Shown: positions 11,685 to 24,565, counted from the first letter of the stretch. The stretch: DNA of 64,000 nucleotides from Gremmenia infestans (GCA_032629725.1 JAFEVB010000001.1:1116001-1180000), one strand, 5' to 3'. Notes: generated by a model not told the origin, from the letters alone. Numbers and translations: made by a program.

Positions 11685-12360
11685 TATCGCAGTCGCAGTC
11701 GCAGTCGTGGCGCGGGACGACTAGATTTTCCAAAAAGGCGCATTGCTGAACTTTACGGCATGTCCGAGTCGCATTGATTGATTACTGGCAAAGGAAGAAA
11801 GATGGGCCGGGAAAATGAAAAGTATCGTTTGAGCTGTTGTTGGATGCTGTACAGAGAGAGTGTGGGTACTGTAGAGTAGGTGCCTTTATTACACAGCTTC
11901 ACCTGGTAGAAGTCAAGAACCAAGGGCGACGCGATCCGTTTCCGGCTGCGCGTCTGTAGCTTGAAAATTTGGTGTTACATTCAACCCGTGACTTCCTACA
12001 CAATAAATACCATATGCGTTGGAATACAGAAAAACCAATGTCAATGCAAGGCGAGTTTTCATGTTTGAAGGGTATTTAGAGATTAGAATTGGAACCCTCC
12101 GGTATCTGGAACTATTGACTTATGGTCAAAATGCAGTCATAATAGGCTAGGCGTTTCCACCCAGGAACGGCTTGAGAATTTCCAATCACGTATTTTATCA
12201 ATACCGATGCAGATTTCGACTGTTGCTCATTGCTATCCCAAGACACCCCGATACCGTTATGTCATGCTATAAAAGTACACCAGGCACGATCTTGGAAATC
12301 GGCCCCAACCAGAAGCGCCGAGAAAGAAACCCCTTCGCCAGAGCTTTATCTCTTCCTGAG
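11685..12360. other. Intergenic region
   Basis: Nup42-like promoter side plus the 3' flank of the RSC gene. No ORF, RNA gene or repeat could be supported. Confidence 0.5.
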
Positions 12361-15306
12361 TCAAAACCTAAAGCCAGTAATTGCAACTTCGTTCCGCTTC
12401 TCCACTCCCTTGCGCCACTCCTCAAGCTCCTTCTTCTGCTTATACGATGCCTCTTGTGCCACCGCAAGCTTAGCCGTGTCACGTTCCCGGATCTCTTCCC
12501 AATCATCTCCATACATCTTCTTGTACAGTTCTATGGTACCCTTCTCCGTGTTCTCGTTCCATACTTCCAAAGCCTTCAGCTTTTGATTGAAAAGCCAACT
12601 GTGCTTGTTCCCAACGTCCTCCTTTATCCTCTTGACTTTTGAATTTGCTTCAGCTTCCAATTCGGCATCACGGGCCTTTCGCTTCTTCTCGTCTGCCTCT
12701 TTGCTACGTGCCTTATCTGCGAGATAGCGCAAGCTGTGACTGAGAGTCCGGACCTCCTCTGGAACGGGATTGGCATCGAGAGGTGGGGCTGTGAAGAAAA
12801 TGACCTTGCCATATTCATCGGTTTGAAATTGACTTCGAACCTCAGGAGGAATAGCCGCGTTGGCTTGGTCGGGGAGAGTGTAGACCTCAACAGTACGAGG
12901 GGGGTTATATTGGTTCGTGCTGCTGGTATGAGCGGGCTGGGCCGGCGCTACCGTGCGGACAGGGGCGGCGGCACCGCTACTCTGGTAGAGATTGTAGGCG
13001 TTGAGAGAGCTTGAATGTTGGAGGCCAGGTGTTGTGGCAGTGTTGTATTGATTATAATTATGCTGAGGTGGATAACCAGGGGTCTGAGCTAAAGCTGGAT
13101 GAGAAGCAGAACCTTGAGAGCCGTACGATGTTTGCTGTGCTAAGGGCGCGGGCGAAGGAGATGGGCGTGCGGCGGCAAATTGATGACCATACGCAGTTTG
13201 GGCCGGAGTTTGATTTGCCATCGGAGAAGCTAGGGGTACGCTCGTGTGTGTGCCAGACATTGCTACGTCTCCTTGGGAATCGTATTGAGGTCGATCACTG
13301 GTGAGGGAGCGACGAACAGGTTCTGGAGTTGGTTCAGGAGATGGAGTCGGTTCTGGCGGCGGAGAGTCCTTGATTGACTGTCAATAATTCAATTCGCCTA
13401 GATTATGCGACATGGATTCAACTTACATTGGTTTCTCGAGGCCGCCTATGAACAGCTCCCACAATTGGGGGTGCATTTGGAACCCCCCAAGTCGGCTTTG
13501 GGACCGGATCATCCTCTTTGGCATCCTCGCGCAATAAGTGCTTGATCGGACTTGGAACCTTCTTCATCTTTCTCGGAACATCAAATAGGTCCATCTCATA
13601 ATCTTTATCTCTCACTTCGTCTGGTAAGCAGCTGGCCCAAGTCTTAATCTTATTTAGTTTGTGCTTTTCCTCGTTGTATCGAGCTTCGCATACGTAGACC
13701 TCCTTGTCGGCAGGGAACCCACGCGGACGACCTTTGTTGTATCGAGTAAAGAACATTACAAAACAACGATCAACTATCTCCTCAATCTTGTGGTCCCGGT
13801 ATTGGCCAGTCTTGACGACTTCATTTTCAAAGAAGAACTTCTCATAGCGATGGACAGTCTGCTCCGGCCTGTAATACCAAACAGCATTAATCCATTTTTG
13901 ACCGGTAGGATCCTGCCATGTCCTGTATATCTGGGCGACGATGGGCTTGGTAACATCATTAGGATTGGAGAGGTGGACCCAATCGCCTACCTTCCAAACC
14001 TCACCGTTGTACAAGATTTCTGGCAAAGGGAGTCTGCCATCCTCATCAGCGAAATCGCTATCCGGCTTCTTCTTTTCCTGGTCGGCGATTGTCTTGGCTT
14101 CTTTCTGTAAATCGGCAGCGTCTCGGTATACCTGACTGTCTTCAAGGTTGTAGGACTTGGCGTTATCAAACATGAGATCCAGATCCTTGAGCACCTGGTC
14201 TATGGACTGATACTTCTTCCTCTTGGCCTTCCTCTTTATCAAATCCATTGCAATTGGATTTTTGATTTCTTGGTAGTACTCTGGCATCACGGACTTGTCG
14301 GGCATCTTCTCAAAATGCAGAATCTTGAGGTCACCGCCTGGATTCTTGAACTTCCTCAAGCCCTTCAACAATGTATTGATTCGAGCCTCCATGGGGGTGT
14401 GGACTTTCGGGGGTCTTCCTCGCTTCTTTTGTGCTTCGGGATCGTCTTTGCCGCCATCATCGGCTTTCCCATCGCGTTTGGTAGTAGCGGAAGACCGCCG
14501 ACCTCTCTTCCGCCCTCGGCGGGGGCGATCGTCATCCGTGTCTTCGTCCTCTTCATCCTCATCCTCTTCCTCTTCATCATCCTCAGCTTCCGCTTCTGCT
14601 TCCTCATCCTCGGGCTCAGGTGGTGGTGAAGGGTCAGCGGGAGGGATCTCCCCTAGATCTGGAAGTTGCGCCTCCTCCTCGGTTAGGACCTTTTGTTCAA
14701 CCAACTTCTTCAGCTCACCCTTGAAAAGAGCCTCGAGAGCAACGGCATCTTGGTATACTTCGGATGAAGGGCGGTTATAGACCATAGCATTGTGGCATAT
14801 CATGGCGAAGTCTCGAACGAAATCTGTATACTTTCGGTATTGTTTCTTCAATATTTTTTGCTATAATAAACTTTAGTACTGTATGGCATCCATGTTATCG
14901 CATACTCCACATACCCTAATTGTACTGAATGCGATCGGCTCCTTGATAATCTCGAAATATGCGGGGAAGTTTCTCTTATTGAGCATGCGTTGAAATGCGA
15001 GAGCGATATCGTGGCCACTGCGAGCAATTAGTCCTCAATCGATCTACGAACAAACGTCCCTGTGAAATAGTGCTAGACATACTCTTCGTCGCGGTATTCA
15101 GTTAAGCGCTTCAGGATAGCATCCAGCACCTCTAGTTGTTGTTTCGAGAGGTTTCTTGGCCCTGGTTCTGGTTCTGGTTCCGTCGCTACTGTGACTGTCG
15201 CATTGCCTTCACCACCCGCATTTTCCTCTGCCTTCACTTCCACCGTGGTATCGTCTGGTGCTGGTTCTGCGGACGACATCTTGGGAGAGTTGTGTGTGTT
15301 TGACAT
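12361..15306 (-). CDS. RSC chromatin-remodelling subunit, Rsc1/Rsc2 type
   Basis: Four exons (15306-15083, 15017-14915, 14860-13427, 13377-12361) give 925 residues, close to yeast Rsc1/Rsc2. The order is that of the family: bromodomain 1 (residues about 35-135, spread over three exons, with KRNFPAYFEIIKEPI and CHNAMVYNRP), a long acidic run, bromodomain 2 (about 260-360, PDKSVMPEYYQEIKNPI and DNAKSYNLEDSQVYRDA), then a BAH domain (about 390-510, WKVGDWVHLSNPND to YVCEARYNEE). A Pro/Gln-rich low-complexity stretch and a charged coiled-coil C-terminus follow. A second in-frame ATG at 15277-15279 has better context and may be the true start. RSC remodels promoter nucleosomes. Confidence 0.9.
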
Positions 15307-15660
15307 TAGTTGTATTCGTTGGCCTTGCACTTTACTTGCTCAGAGGAGTTGTCGCGACTGGAGGTTCAACGCGATTTAAAGTTCGGCGCTAGCCTTATTG
15401 GCAAAGTTTCATCTGATCTCCGTTTTGGGAAATGGTAGCCCAGCTATCTGAATTATTCTTTGGAATCTTTACGCAAGTGTATAAACGTGTTAACCCATCC
15501 TGATCATGAGCTGAATTGACGGATTTGTGCATGACGTTCATAGTCATCACATCCTTCCAGTCCATTGACCATGTGGTGAACTACTACCATTTACATCGCC
15601 CCGCCAAGAACTTCAAACCCCTCCAAGTTCCAACAACCCGCCTCCGAGTCCCTCTTCACC
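15307..15660. promoter_or_regulatory. Bidirectional promoter region, RSC subunit / OTU1
   Basis: A 354 bp gap between divergent starts; both promoters must be here. No defined motif was found. Confidence 0.5.
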
Positions 15661-16802
15661 ATGCGTACTCGACTCAGAGGCCCCGGGGGCACATCTACTC
15701 TCACTCTTCCAGAAGATGCCACAGTTGGTGACTTACTCACCCTAATCACCGAAAAGACGTCTGTTGCCAAGTTCGAGATCAAATATGGCTATCCACCTCA
15801 ACCACTGCTGCTGGAGCAGTACGAGAAATCGCAAGCTCTGAGCCAGCTAGGCGTGAAGCTGGATGGAGAACAGCTCATTATTAGCCCGAAAGATGACCCA
15901 TCCACGAAGCAAGCAAGCAAGCCTGTCGCCAGTGAAACGGCGAACAAAGGGCAAGAGAAGAGCAGCAAGCTGCCCGTAGAAAGCAGCAGCTTCTCTTTCA
16001 CCAACGTGCCTGGGTTCGAGCAACCTAAAGAAAGCAAGCAAGAGAGACCTGTTGCGCTTCAGAGAGCCAGAACCATGGAAGGAGACGTCCCAGAACTCCC
16101 ACTGCCAGAAAGAGGGGCTACACTCGGTGAGTTGACCAGGGCAGCCAGATGACTTCAACGAGCTTCTACTGACTTCAAACGGCAGTCCTACGAGTAATGC
16201 CCGACGATAATTCCTGCCTCTTCCGCGCATTCGGAACCGCCGTTCTCCCGGGCGACGACAAATCCATGCCCGAACTACGCTCCCTCGTCGCAAGCTCCAT
16301 CCAAGCCTCGCCCGACATCTACACAAAAGTCGTCCTCGAGCAAGCACCCGACGAATACTGCCGGTGGATCCAAACCCCCGACGCCTGGGGCGGGGCTATC
16401 GAGATGGGCATCCTGTCCAAGCACTTCGAGGTCGAGATCTGCAGCATCGACGTACAGTCTCTGCGCATCGATAAATTCAACGAAGGGGCTAGCACGCGCT
16501 GCATACTGGTCTATTCCGGCATCCACTACGATACCATTGTGCAAAGTCCCTCTGAGCCTCCTCATACGAAAGCCAACAACCCTCCAGATTTCGATAAGAG
16601 GATTTGGGATGACGACGACGACGAGATATTGATATTGGCGCAGGAGTTGTGCAAGAAGCTGCAAGATAGGCATTATTTCACTGATACGGGGGGCATGGCT
16701 ATCAAATGTAATGTGTGTGGCGTGGTGGTGTATGGGGAAGGACAAGCTGGTGGGCATGCTACGCAGACGGGGCATTATGATATGGCTGAAGTTGTTACGT
16801 GA
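15661..16802 (+). CDS. OTU1: OTU1/YOD1-type deubiquitinase
   Basis: Cysteine deubiquitinase that works with Cdc48/p97 in ER-associated degradation. Exons 15661-16126 and 16186-16802 give 360 residues. The N-terminal UBX-like domain (MRTRLRGPGGTSTLTLPEDA) is followed by a Ser/Lys linker and the OTU domain at about 155-285: the catalytic DDNSCLFRAFG with Cys, and the catalytic His in VYSGIHYDTI. The C-terminus has a single C2H2 finger (CNVCGVVVYG, then HATQTGH), the hallmark of the Otu1/YOD1 subgroup. The intron lies just before the catalytic block (L|VLRVMPDDNSC). The start has a good context (TCACCATG). Confidence 0.93.
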
Positions 16803-17379
16803 ATACCGAGGTTATGATTTATGAGCAAATTTCTTCTTATGTTTGCATTGTATTACATTTCTATTTGACGAACTATTTCTTGCAGTGACACTAGTCTTGC
16901 TAGGATTATTTCTCCCTATTTATACGAAGGATTCCCAAGCGAGGATGTACAAGTCATGTTTAGGAGGAGCGAGACCAAGAGTTTTGAAGTTTATAAGTCT
17001 CCTCGTTTCTGCCAAACACAAGGAATACATATCATGCTAGGGCAATTGCTATTTATATCCTCAAACTCCAACTCCTGTTACTTCCACTTCAGTTCTCACA
17101 CATCTTCAGAAGACCACTGCAATATGCTGGATCTGGTTTTTGAAATTGTCAACACGGCTACAGACCGCACGTAAAATATGTACAAGAAGAAAGGCACCAA
17201 AATTGTTCTGATCCACTTGTAACTAGACTGCGACACGTCCAAAAAGATTAACCATGGAAGTGTAGGTAGTTGGCATAGTTCTTTGGTTCCATACTATTTA
17301 CCCGAGCTATTCGATTTGTTTTCCCATGAGCCTATGTACGTACAACGTCAAGCGGCTTGTAATTCTCCTCCTTCGTTAC
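16803..17379. other. Convergent intergenic region
   Basis: 3' flanks of OTU1 and the GH17 gene. No supported feature. Confidence 0.5.
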
Positions 17380-18653
17380 TTAACCAGAGGGACAGTTACC
17401 AAGGAAACCCCAGTACTGCTCGGCGGAGAATTGCGCAGCCGTGTTCGTCTTCCACAAGTCGTTGAAAACGGTGAAGAGAATGACACCGCTCGGCTTGGAT
17501 GCGAACGCGGTCTTGATGGAAGTCAAAGCGGCGGCTTGGTTTGCGGCTGAAGGGACGGCCTTGTCGTTCGTCTCGCCTTGCCATGGCCAGCCTGTCTCTG
17601 TGATGACAATTTCCTGGTTCTTGTTTGCGAGCACGGACTGAAGGTCTGAGATGGAGTTTGTAAGGAAAGTACCAGAGTCTTTGGCCGCAGTGTTGCCATC
17701 AAAGAAGGGGTGGGAGTTGACAGCGCAGTAGTCCGAGTTGTCGCAGAGGGAGGGGTTTGCCTTGGCAGCGACGAGCGTGTCGACAGTGACAACCTTGCCG
17801 GTGTAACCTGCAGCCTTCAAGAGGGTTCGGGCTGTGCTGATGGCTGCAACGACAGTGGCTGCGGAAGCGGTACCTGCATTGACAAGTTCGTTCCCAATAG
17901 AGATTGTATCAAACGAACTCCAATCGCCGTTGGCAGCTGAAACGATAAGTGCAATTTCTGAGCTGAGGGTACCAAGATCAAAGACACCGGCGAACAGCTT
18001 CAAACCCTTGGACTTGGCGGCCGAGAGAACGGTGGCAACCTGGTTGCAATCGGTTCCGTAAGTTCGGACCAGCGAGTATCCATCTCCAATCTTTGCAAAA
18101 TCAGTGTTGACTTGGTCTTGAGTCTTGCAAGAGTTATCGGCGTTATATGGCGAGTACGAGAATCCGAAACCACTGCCCTCTGAAGATGAAGATGAGGAAG
18201 CAGCTGGAGCAGACGAGCTGGTCTGGGCAGGGGCAGCTGAACTGCTAGTGACTGGGGTAGAAGCAACTGGCGCACTGTTTGCGACAGAGCTACTTGCTAC
18301 GTCGTTGACTTGCACGGCCACAGAGAACGGAGTCACTGAAACAGACGGCGTAGACGCAGGAGTAGCTGAAGTTAAAGGAGAGACTGCAGGATATGAAGTT
18401 GTAGTTGATGCAGGTGTGCCGTCCTGGTTCACATACACGATAACTTCAGGCTCTTCAGTAGGCGGAGCGTAGTCAGTTTCGACGACAGTGACTACATCCT
18501 TCTTCTCATGGCGGTGAAGGTGACGGCGAAGTCCTCCTATAAGATTATTAGAATTATGGGTAAAGGGGGAGATGATCTAAACTTACTGAACGGTTGGGCC
18601 GAGGCCAGTTGAAGGAGGGAGACTGCCGCGACGGCAATGGTAGTGGTCTTCAT
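17380..18653 (-). CDS. Secreted GH17 beta-1,3-glucan-active cell-wall enzyme
   Basis: Glycoside hydrolase family 17 protein of the Scw4/Scw10/Mp65 group, acting on cell-wall beta-1,3-glucan. Exons 18653-18587 and 18536-17380 give 407 residues. Exon 1 encodes a signal peptide (MKTTTIAVAAVSLLQLASA), followed by a basic RRHLHRHEKK stretch and a long Ser/Thr/Ala/Pro linker to about residue 155 that is probably O-mannosylated. The catalytic domain carries the acid/base Glu in ISIGNELVN and the nucleophile Glu in VITETGWPWQG, and closes with YWGFLGNCPSG. No GPI signal is seen. Its upstream side is the long gene-free region, so its promoter may be extensive. Confidence 0.9.
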
Positions 18654-21600
18654 TTTGGTAGAAGTTTGGGAATTCTAGGTGAGTAAAACGCGTCTTTGTT
18701 TTCTGATCCGGCCAGCGGTTGTCAGTAAATAATGAATGTGTTGTTGATGTTTGGTGCAGTAAAAGTATATAGTAAACAAGAATGGAGTAAGTGTGGAATG
18801 GATCTGCAGCTTGGAAAAGCAACGAGGGCCAGATGGGGATATATGTCAAGATGTCTTATGAAAGGAATGTGGTATGGACAAACGAAGCTTTGTAGAAGAA
18901 CAAGAGAGTATTTGAAGTACCTTTATGTGATCTTTGTGCGATCTTTGAGTTTCGGAGCCAGCGAATAGAACAAAGATCGATAGGAAGGAGCGATTGTACA
19001 GGAAAACACTTCAAAGGAGTGGACGCACGCTGCAGTTGCAGTTGCAAAGCTTTGGAGATAAGATAGGTTGGAGAACGAGTGATCCAATCTACGAGTACAG
19101 ATGTGAGGAGCAAGGGCAAAAAAGCGAGAAGGAGGATTGAAATAGGGTGGGCAAATGAATGTTGGATGTAATCGTTAGATCGTTAGGTCGTTAGGTCCGC
19201 CGGGGAAAGATCGATCTAGGAAGTTGGAGTCGTCAAGACTGTGGCTGGAGAGGGGAAGGGAAGCTGTTGGGTTGTGCATGTGGAGAGTGGAAGGAGATTT
19301 CGAGGCGGCGACGGCGCTCATATGATCAGATTCTGCCACGGCTACGGTCTAGACGTAGACGTACTTCCGTGTATGCATGCCCTTTCTGCCACGCGGTGAA
19401 TTGATTGCAGTCCCGGTACGTACCGCAATGGAATGAAACAAGGGATAAGATCTGTGTAGATTCTACTACCTGGTACAGTACCCACGTAATTAGGTACGTA
19501 CCTAGGTAGGTAGACTATGAAGTTCTCTCCTATAGAAGTCATAACTGTTGGCTGTTTGCTGTTTGCTTGTCTCGGTCCTCAAGAGTCAAGAGAGAATAGG
19601 TAGTCCCGATAGTGTCGTTCTACTACTACCCTCCTTAGTCAAATTGAGTATCTAATTTACCTTAGGTACGCCACAAACACTTCAACAGTGTACCTGATCT
19701 ATGACATATTTATACTAGTACATACGTTCAGATGGATGATCCTCTACCATTGGTCCATCCATGCATCATTTCATCGGATGTGATGGCTAGACTAGACGCG
19801 TGGCTAACCTTGATTTAATTAAGTCTTCGTCTTATCGATTCGTCTCTATTTCGTAGATACGCCTCCCCACTCCATTGCACTTGCATCGGCGTCACAAACC
19901 CTGCAAAGCTTGGCAGGGACAGGGATACAGCAACACACATCAGTCAGCCTAAGCACACTGCTTCGTCCTCTTATTCGCTGGGATGTAAACTTAGTAGTAC
20001 AGGTCTACAATATTGTACCTGAGCTAACCTGTTCCTGACATTATACAAGTACAGTAGTACAGTAGCGCCCATCATAAGCACCAGCCCAGCCCAGCCTCGG
20101 GAATCATTATTCCGGGGTCCTTGACTAACCTACTGCTGTATAACAGTACTCTCTCTGAATAATTGTTATTTGGTGGGGATTCGCCACCGTAAATACAAGG
20201 GGACTCGGCCAGTGATATTACCATGTCTAGGGCCTAGTGGGACCTTACAAGGACCTTACACGGACCCTTCGCCAGGGCTGTAGCCATTCAGTTCTATAGG
20301 ATTCTACGTTTTATGGAGAAGACCCACCGAATAACAATTATTCAGGGGTGGGGGGGAGAGTACTTCGTATGCAGCGCAGCGCAGCTACCAGAACTTTAAA
20401 AATGAGCTTAATGATCCTTCCAACGAACCTCCTCTCTCCTCTCCTCTCCTCTCCTCCGGCACCACTAGGAGACGCGTGGACGTTACCTATGTGATGTAAT
20501 CATATGAGCCCATCTAGTATTTTAATAGCGGTAATTAGTCTACTACAACGCGCGAATAAATTTCCACCCAATTCCTCTTTACAATTCATATCTCTTCAGA
20601 AACCTAGTTGAATGCAATCAATTATCACGATAATTCGAGGTCAGTAATGCGGAACATACCTCGACAATAGGTAACCTCCCCATACCTAGAATCGGAATAC
20701 CATTACAAGTTACATTTTATTATATAACTCCCTAGCCCTGGCCCCTGGCCTCTGGGATTACATGGCACGGGACGAACGGGAAGATCGCCTTCCACTCCGT
20801 ATCTCGTAAAAGCACCCCCGCTATCAGATTAAGCTGAACTACCTACAGTACCTTAGCCCTCTCATTGCGCTCCAGATACGTCGGTCAGTTCATCTCACAA
20901 GCATCCCACCGAAGACTGTAAAACTTCTGTTCTACAAGTACTGGTCTGGTACTCTAGTCAAATCTCTCTTGAGTCTTGAGCCCCAACGGGTCCTTCCTGA
21001 TCTACACTCCCGAAGAGTCCAGGTGTGAGAATCTTCCATTACAAAGTTTTGAAGAACTACCTATTGAAGGACTGGGTTCCGAGAATGTGGGCATGGCATG
21101 GCGCAGAGTAGGGGACTAGCCTAGCAAGTAGAAGCATAGCGGTTGTGCCTACCTTAGCTACAGTATATGAAAGTCATTACTATAGACCACAGAAAGTCGA
21201 GGAATCCGATCAGAATGCAACGTATCTGTGTACCTATCTATGGTGTACAAGTAGACCGTTCAACAGTCTCGTTGTTATTGACTTTTGGCCCAAGACGCAT
21301 GGCTGGTAAATTATATTACGTGGCATTCGTATCACTCACTCACTCACTCACTGTTTTCAAGTGAGTCTCTGCGCTACTTCGTTACAGCCGTAAGTAATAC
21401 TTTGAAGACTTCAACTGTCAAATACCTCGTCTCGATTCGAAAGCTTGTGGCTGCTACTTCATCTGAGGCACGTACCACTTAATCATCCATTCATCATTTC
21501 TATACTAAAGAAATAGTAGCACCAGTCACAGTCACTCTCCCAGCTTTCCTCGCTCACTCACTCACTTACTTTTAGGCCTTACCTTCGCCTCCTTGACCGT

Positions 21601-22107
21601 ACACAACGATAACCGCAGCGATATTACAATAAAAGAGTTAAAATAACAACATGACATAATCCCAGAACAAATGAATATCCACAATTCCCATCCTCTATTT
21701 ATATACCTTCACCAAATAACCTTCACAATCTACAGCATAGTCGGAGTAAATATCTTGCACAAAACAATATGCCAGCCAGTCTTGCTTTGGAAATGTTTCG
21801 CGAGTAGATTGATCTGTCTATTGTCTACTTTCCTTGTTTGAAAGTTAGACCTTTGCTAGAATACATACCTAGATAGCTCAATTCTTGGGGCTGGTTCTGT
21901 ATCCAACTTTTCTCTTTTCTCCAAAAGACCTCTTTCCTCCTCATTAGTCACGGGCTTACGGCATGATAGAACCAGAAATGTACATCTGGAGAGGAAAAGG
22001 GTTCAAGTCATTGTTTGCAAGGCTCATATCATTTATACAGAATTACACATTAATCGCTTGCCACCTACCCAGTTTTCAAACGCCTCATCTAAAATAGTAT
22101 CTTACAA
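18654..22107. other. 3.4 kb gene-free region
   Basis: No ORF with recognisable coding character, no tRNA-like cloverleaf and no spliced gene was found on either strand. It contains short repeated motifs (TAGGTACGTACCTAGGTAGG near 19492, a CTCTC run near 20428, a CACT run near 21336) and a 220 bp inverted-repeat structure at 20145-20364. It lies between the 5' end of the GH17 gene and the 3' end of LCB1, so most of it is 5' flank of the GH17 gene. An unannotated non-coding RNA cannot be excluded. Confidence 0.6.
20145..20364. repeat. MITE-like or foldback element with terminal inverted repeats
   Basis: Seen directly: 23 bp at 20155-20177 is repeated inverted at 20323-20345 with one mismatch (CTGAATAATTGTTATTTGGT..., inverted partner ...ACCGAATAACAATTATTCAG). 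Outside it a perfect 9 bp inverted pair (AGTACTCTC at 20145-20153 and GAGAGTACT at 20356-20364) closes the structure. The 145 bp interior has no ORF. No clear target-site duplication is visible. It could be a MITE-type element or a regulatory foldback. Confidence 0.5.
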
Positions 22108-23872
22108 TCAAGAAACAGCCGGCAGTGCCAACTTACTACTCGTCTTTCTCGTCAAAACTTTCGTGATAGCATGTCTAATCGTAATGCCTGCCTTCTCAAT
22201 CTCCTTCTTCGAGAGACCGGTCGTGATGCATATTTTGAGCGCTGGCTGCAGCTTCCACTGTTCGTCTTTGCCGTTCGCCCCCGGGGCAACAGGCATACTC
22301 TTCAAGCGTGTGATGAGGACACCGTTTGCAAGTGTCTTTTGGTATATTAGCAATAGTCAAATGGAGTGCATGCAAGGGGGACTTACTTCGTCAACGCATT
22401 CCTGCAATACCCGCTCTTGCTCTCCGATACTCAATCGTCTGGAATTAATGACGTCTGCTTTCAGAACAAGTAGCATGACAGGGTTTTCAAGTGCGCTTGT
22501 GCAATGAACCCAGTCACTGCGAGGATCGAGCTGTGCTCGCATAGTCTTGATGTTCTCTCGGCATTGTACTAGGACCTCGGGGTTTGACTGTAGCATATTC
22601 AGGGTCTCGCTGGCTGTAGTAGCAAGCATAGCAGGTAGAGCGGCCGAGTAGGTATAGGAAGCAGCTGTGATACGCTGGTGCTCGACAATATCGTTAGTAC
22701 CAGCGCAGAACCCGCCACCAGCGCAAAGAGGTCCAGCAAGTGAACCGATCAGCATATCGACTTGGGAAGCATCTACGTTTTGGGCCTCGGTGAGGCCACG
22801 ACCTGTTCTACCCAGGACACCGAAGGACCATGTCTCGTCGAGCATGAGACGGAACTTATATCGAAGCTTCAACTCAACCTATAACCCGTTAGAGAAACCC
22901 CTCCAGCAGAATCCGCAGGTATCTTACCAGCTTAGGCAGATTGACACCATCCCCTACCGTCTCCGACAGCCCCTCAGTGACAATGAACCGTCTCGTCAAC
23001 GGCTTCTTCGCCTGCTCCTTGACTACCTTCTGCAGCACCCTTTCCAAATCCTCCATATCATTATGCTCATAATACCTGATCGTGCTCCGGCAAATCTGCA
23101 AGCCCTTTCTTATAGCATAGTTGACCGCACGATCCGCAACAATCACATCACCCCTCTTGCAGAATGCCGGGATAACACTGGAAATCGTAGAGAAAGCCTG
23201 AGCGTATACAATGCAGCCCTCGGTGCCTAGACACGAAGCAATGTCTGCCTCCGTCTTCATGTGTACATCCTGCGTGCCGTAGAATTGAGGAGGACCGCAA
23301 GGTCCTACACCGTATGTGCGGAGAGTCTGGATAGCCTTCTCCTTGACCTGCTCGTTACCGACGAAGTTGTAGAAATTGTAGGACGCGAGGTTCGTCACGG
23401 TCCGGCCGTTCGATAGCTTGGTCTTCGGACCTGTCGGACTGTACGATTATCAGCTCATTATCCCCAATGCCGGTTTGCACAGTACGCACCCGACAATAAC
23501 AGGAAGTCTCTCTGCATCAGCTTCCTCAAACGCAGTCTGCGGCGCAACCAGAGGCTCAGGAGTCCACTCATCCACGAGGTCGTCAATCTCCTATTCCCCT
23601 GTTAATTTCCCCTTACCCTCCTCCGCGAGAGGAGGACTCACCTCCTCAGACAAGGTCACAAAATTGTTACTGTGAGTCGCATACGATGGCGAGAGCAGGT
23701 AGCGCACGAAGAAGATGACCAGAATCAACTCAATGGCGGAACGGACGGGGTCGTCTTGGTAGCTGGATTGGATGTACCGGATGAGCATTGCAGAGCCCGG
23801 CAGTTTCTGGAAGCTATTGGTAATCTCGTGCATCGAGCGCTCTATGAGCTTTTGAGCATCCTGCAAATCCAT
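22108..23872 (-). CDS. LCB1: Serine palmitoyltransferase subunit 1
   Basis: Non-catalytic subunit of the ER enzyme that condenses serine with palmitoyl-CoA, the first step of sphingolipid synthesis. Exons 23872-23642, 23590-23490, 23438-22928, 22878-22387 and 22335-22108 give 520 residues. Landmarks: a hydrophobic segment (AIELILVIFFVRYLL), EIDDLVDEWTPEPLV, NLASYNFYNFVGNE, YGVGPCGPPQFYGTQDVH, RGDVIVADRAVNYAIRKG and KFRLMLDETWSFGVLGRTGR. The segment corresponding to the PLP-lysine site of LCB2 reads GSLAGPLCAGGGF with no Lys, as expected for LCB1. In-frame ATGs lie upstream (23900-23902, 23993-23995); the 23872 start is chosen because MDLQDAQ resembles the start of related proteins as I recall them. 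Confidence 0.92.
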
Positions 23873-24150
23873 TTTCTCGATGGGCGCGGAGAAGAAGGAC
23901 ATATTATGAAGGGGAAGGGGCCAAAGGAGTGAAGTGAGGTTGTTGGTTTCCTCGATTGTCTGTCGGAGGTTAAAATAAAGGATGACCACGCTCATTTCGC
24001 GTCGGTGTTCGCGATGAGTTCGCCGAGTTGCGTTAAATCATACCCATTTCCATCTATTAATCACTCTTCTAACACAATGTTCGTTTGAAGTTCTTATTAA
24101 ATCCTAAAGAGTTTGACGGCCTTATCTATAGAAAAAGCCCTATGCTCACC

Positions 24151-24565
24151 GTCGTTGGTTTTAATGTCCCCACGACGCCTGGCACTTTACAAATTGGTGC
24201 CACTACCTAGGTTCCGCTTTTTTCTATCCAGCACAAGGCGTTGGCGTTCAAGTAGCAACGACTTAAAGACAAGGCCGTAAAACACTATAGTATTTTATCG
24301 ACAAAACTCAAGTTATCGACTTGCTGAAATGCTTATATTAGGCATCCGTAAATGTCTGATTTCGAGTGAAAATTCCGTGTCTAAAATTGCAATGGTTAGT
24401 GTGTTTTACATCCTTCCCCGCAAAAAGATTGTCAACTATGAACACTTACCTTACTCTCATCGACTTTTAATATCCCCGCTACCTAGCATATTATAAATTG
24501 TGTGCCGCTTTTACTCCGTCCACTGGGAATCTTCTTCTTTTTGTCGAGACAGCCGTAAGACACTG
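24151..24565. repeat. Diverged direct repeat
   Basis: Segments starting near 24152 and 24458 share an ordered series of matches (TTTTAATRTCCCC, then TATAAATTG/TACAAATTG, then GTGCC, and farther on GCCGTAARACACT). Many differences are transitions. It is probably an old duplication; I judged it by eye. Confidence 0.3.

Noticed and set aside
14295..14780. Ser-rich open frame on the + strand
   Set aside because: Complement of the acidic repeat tract of the RSC subunit; an artefact of the GAT/GAA-rich coding strand.
18654..22107. tRNA or other structured RNA genes
   Set aside because: No GGTTCGAATCC-type T-loop with matching acceptor stem was found by eye; the same was true of other intergenic regions.
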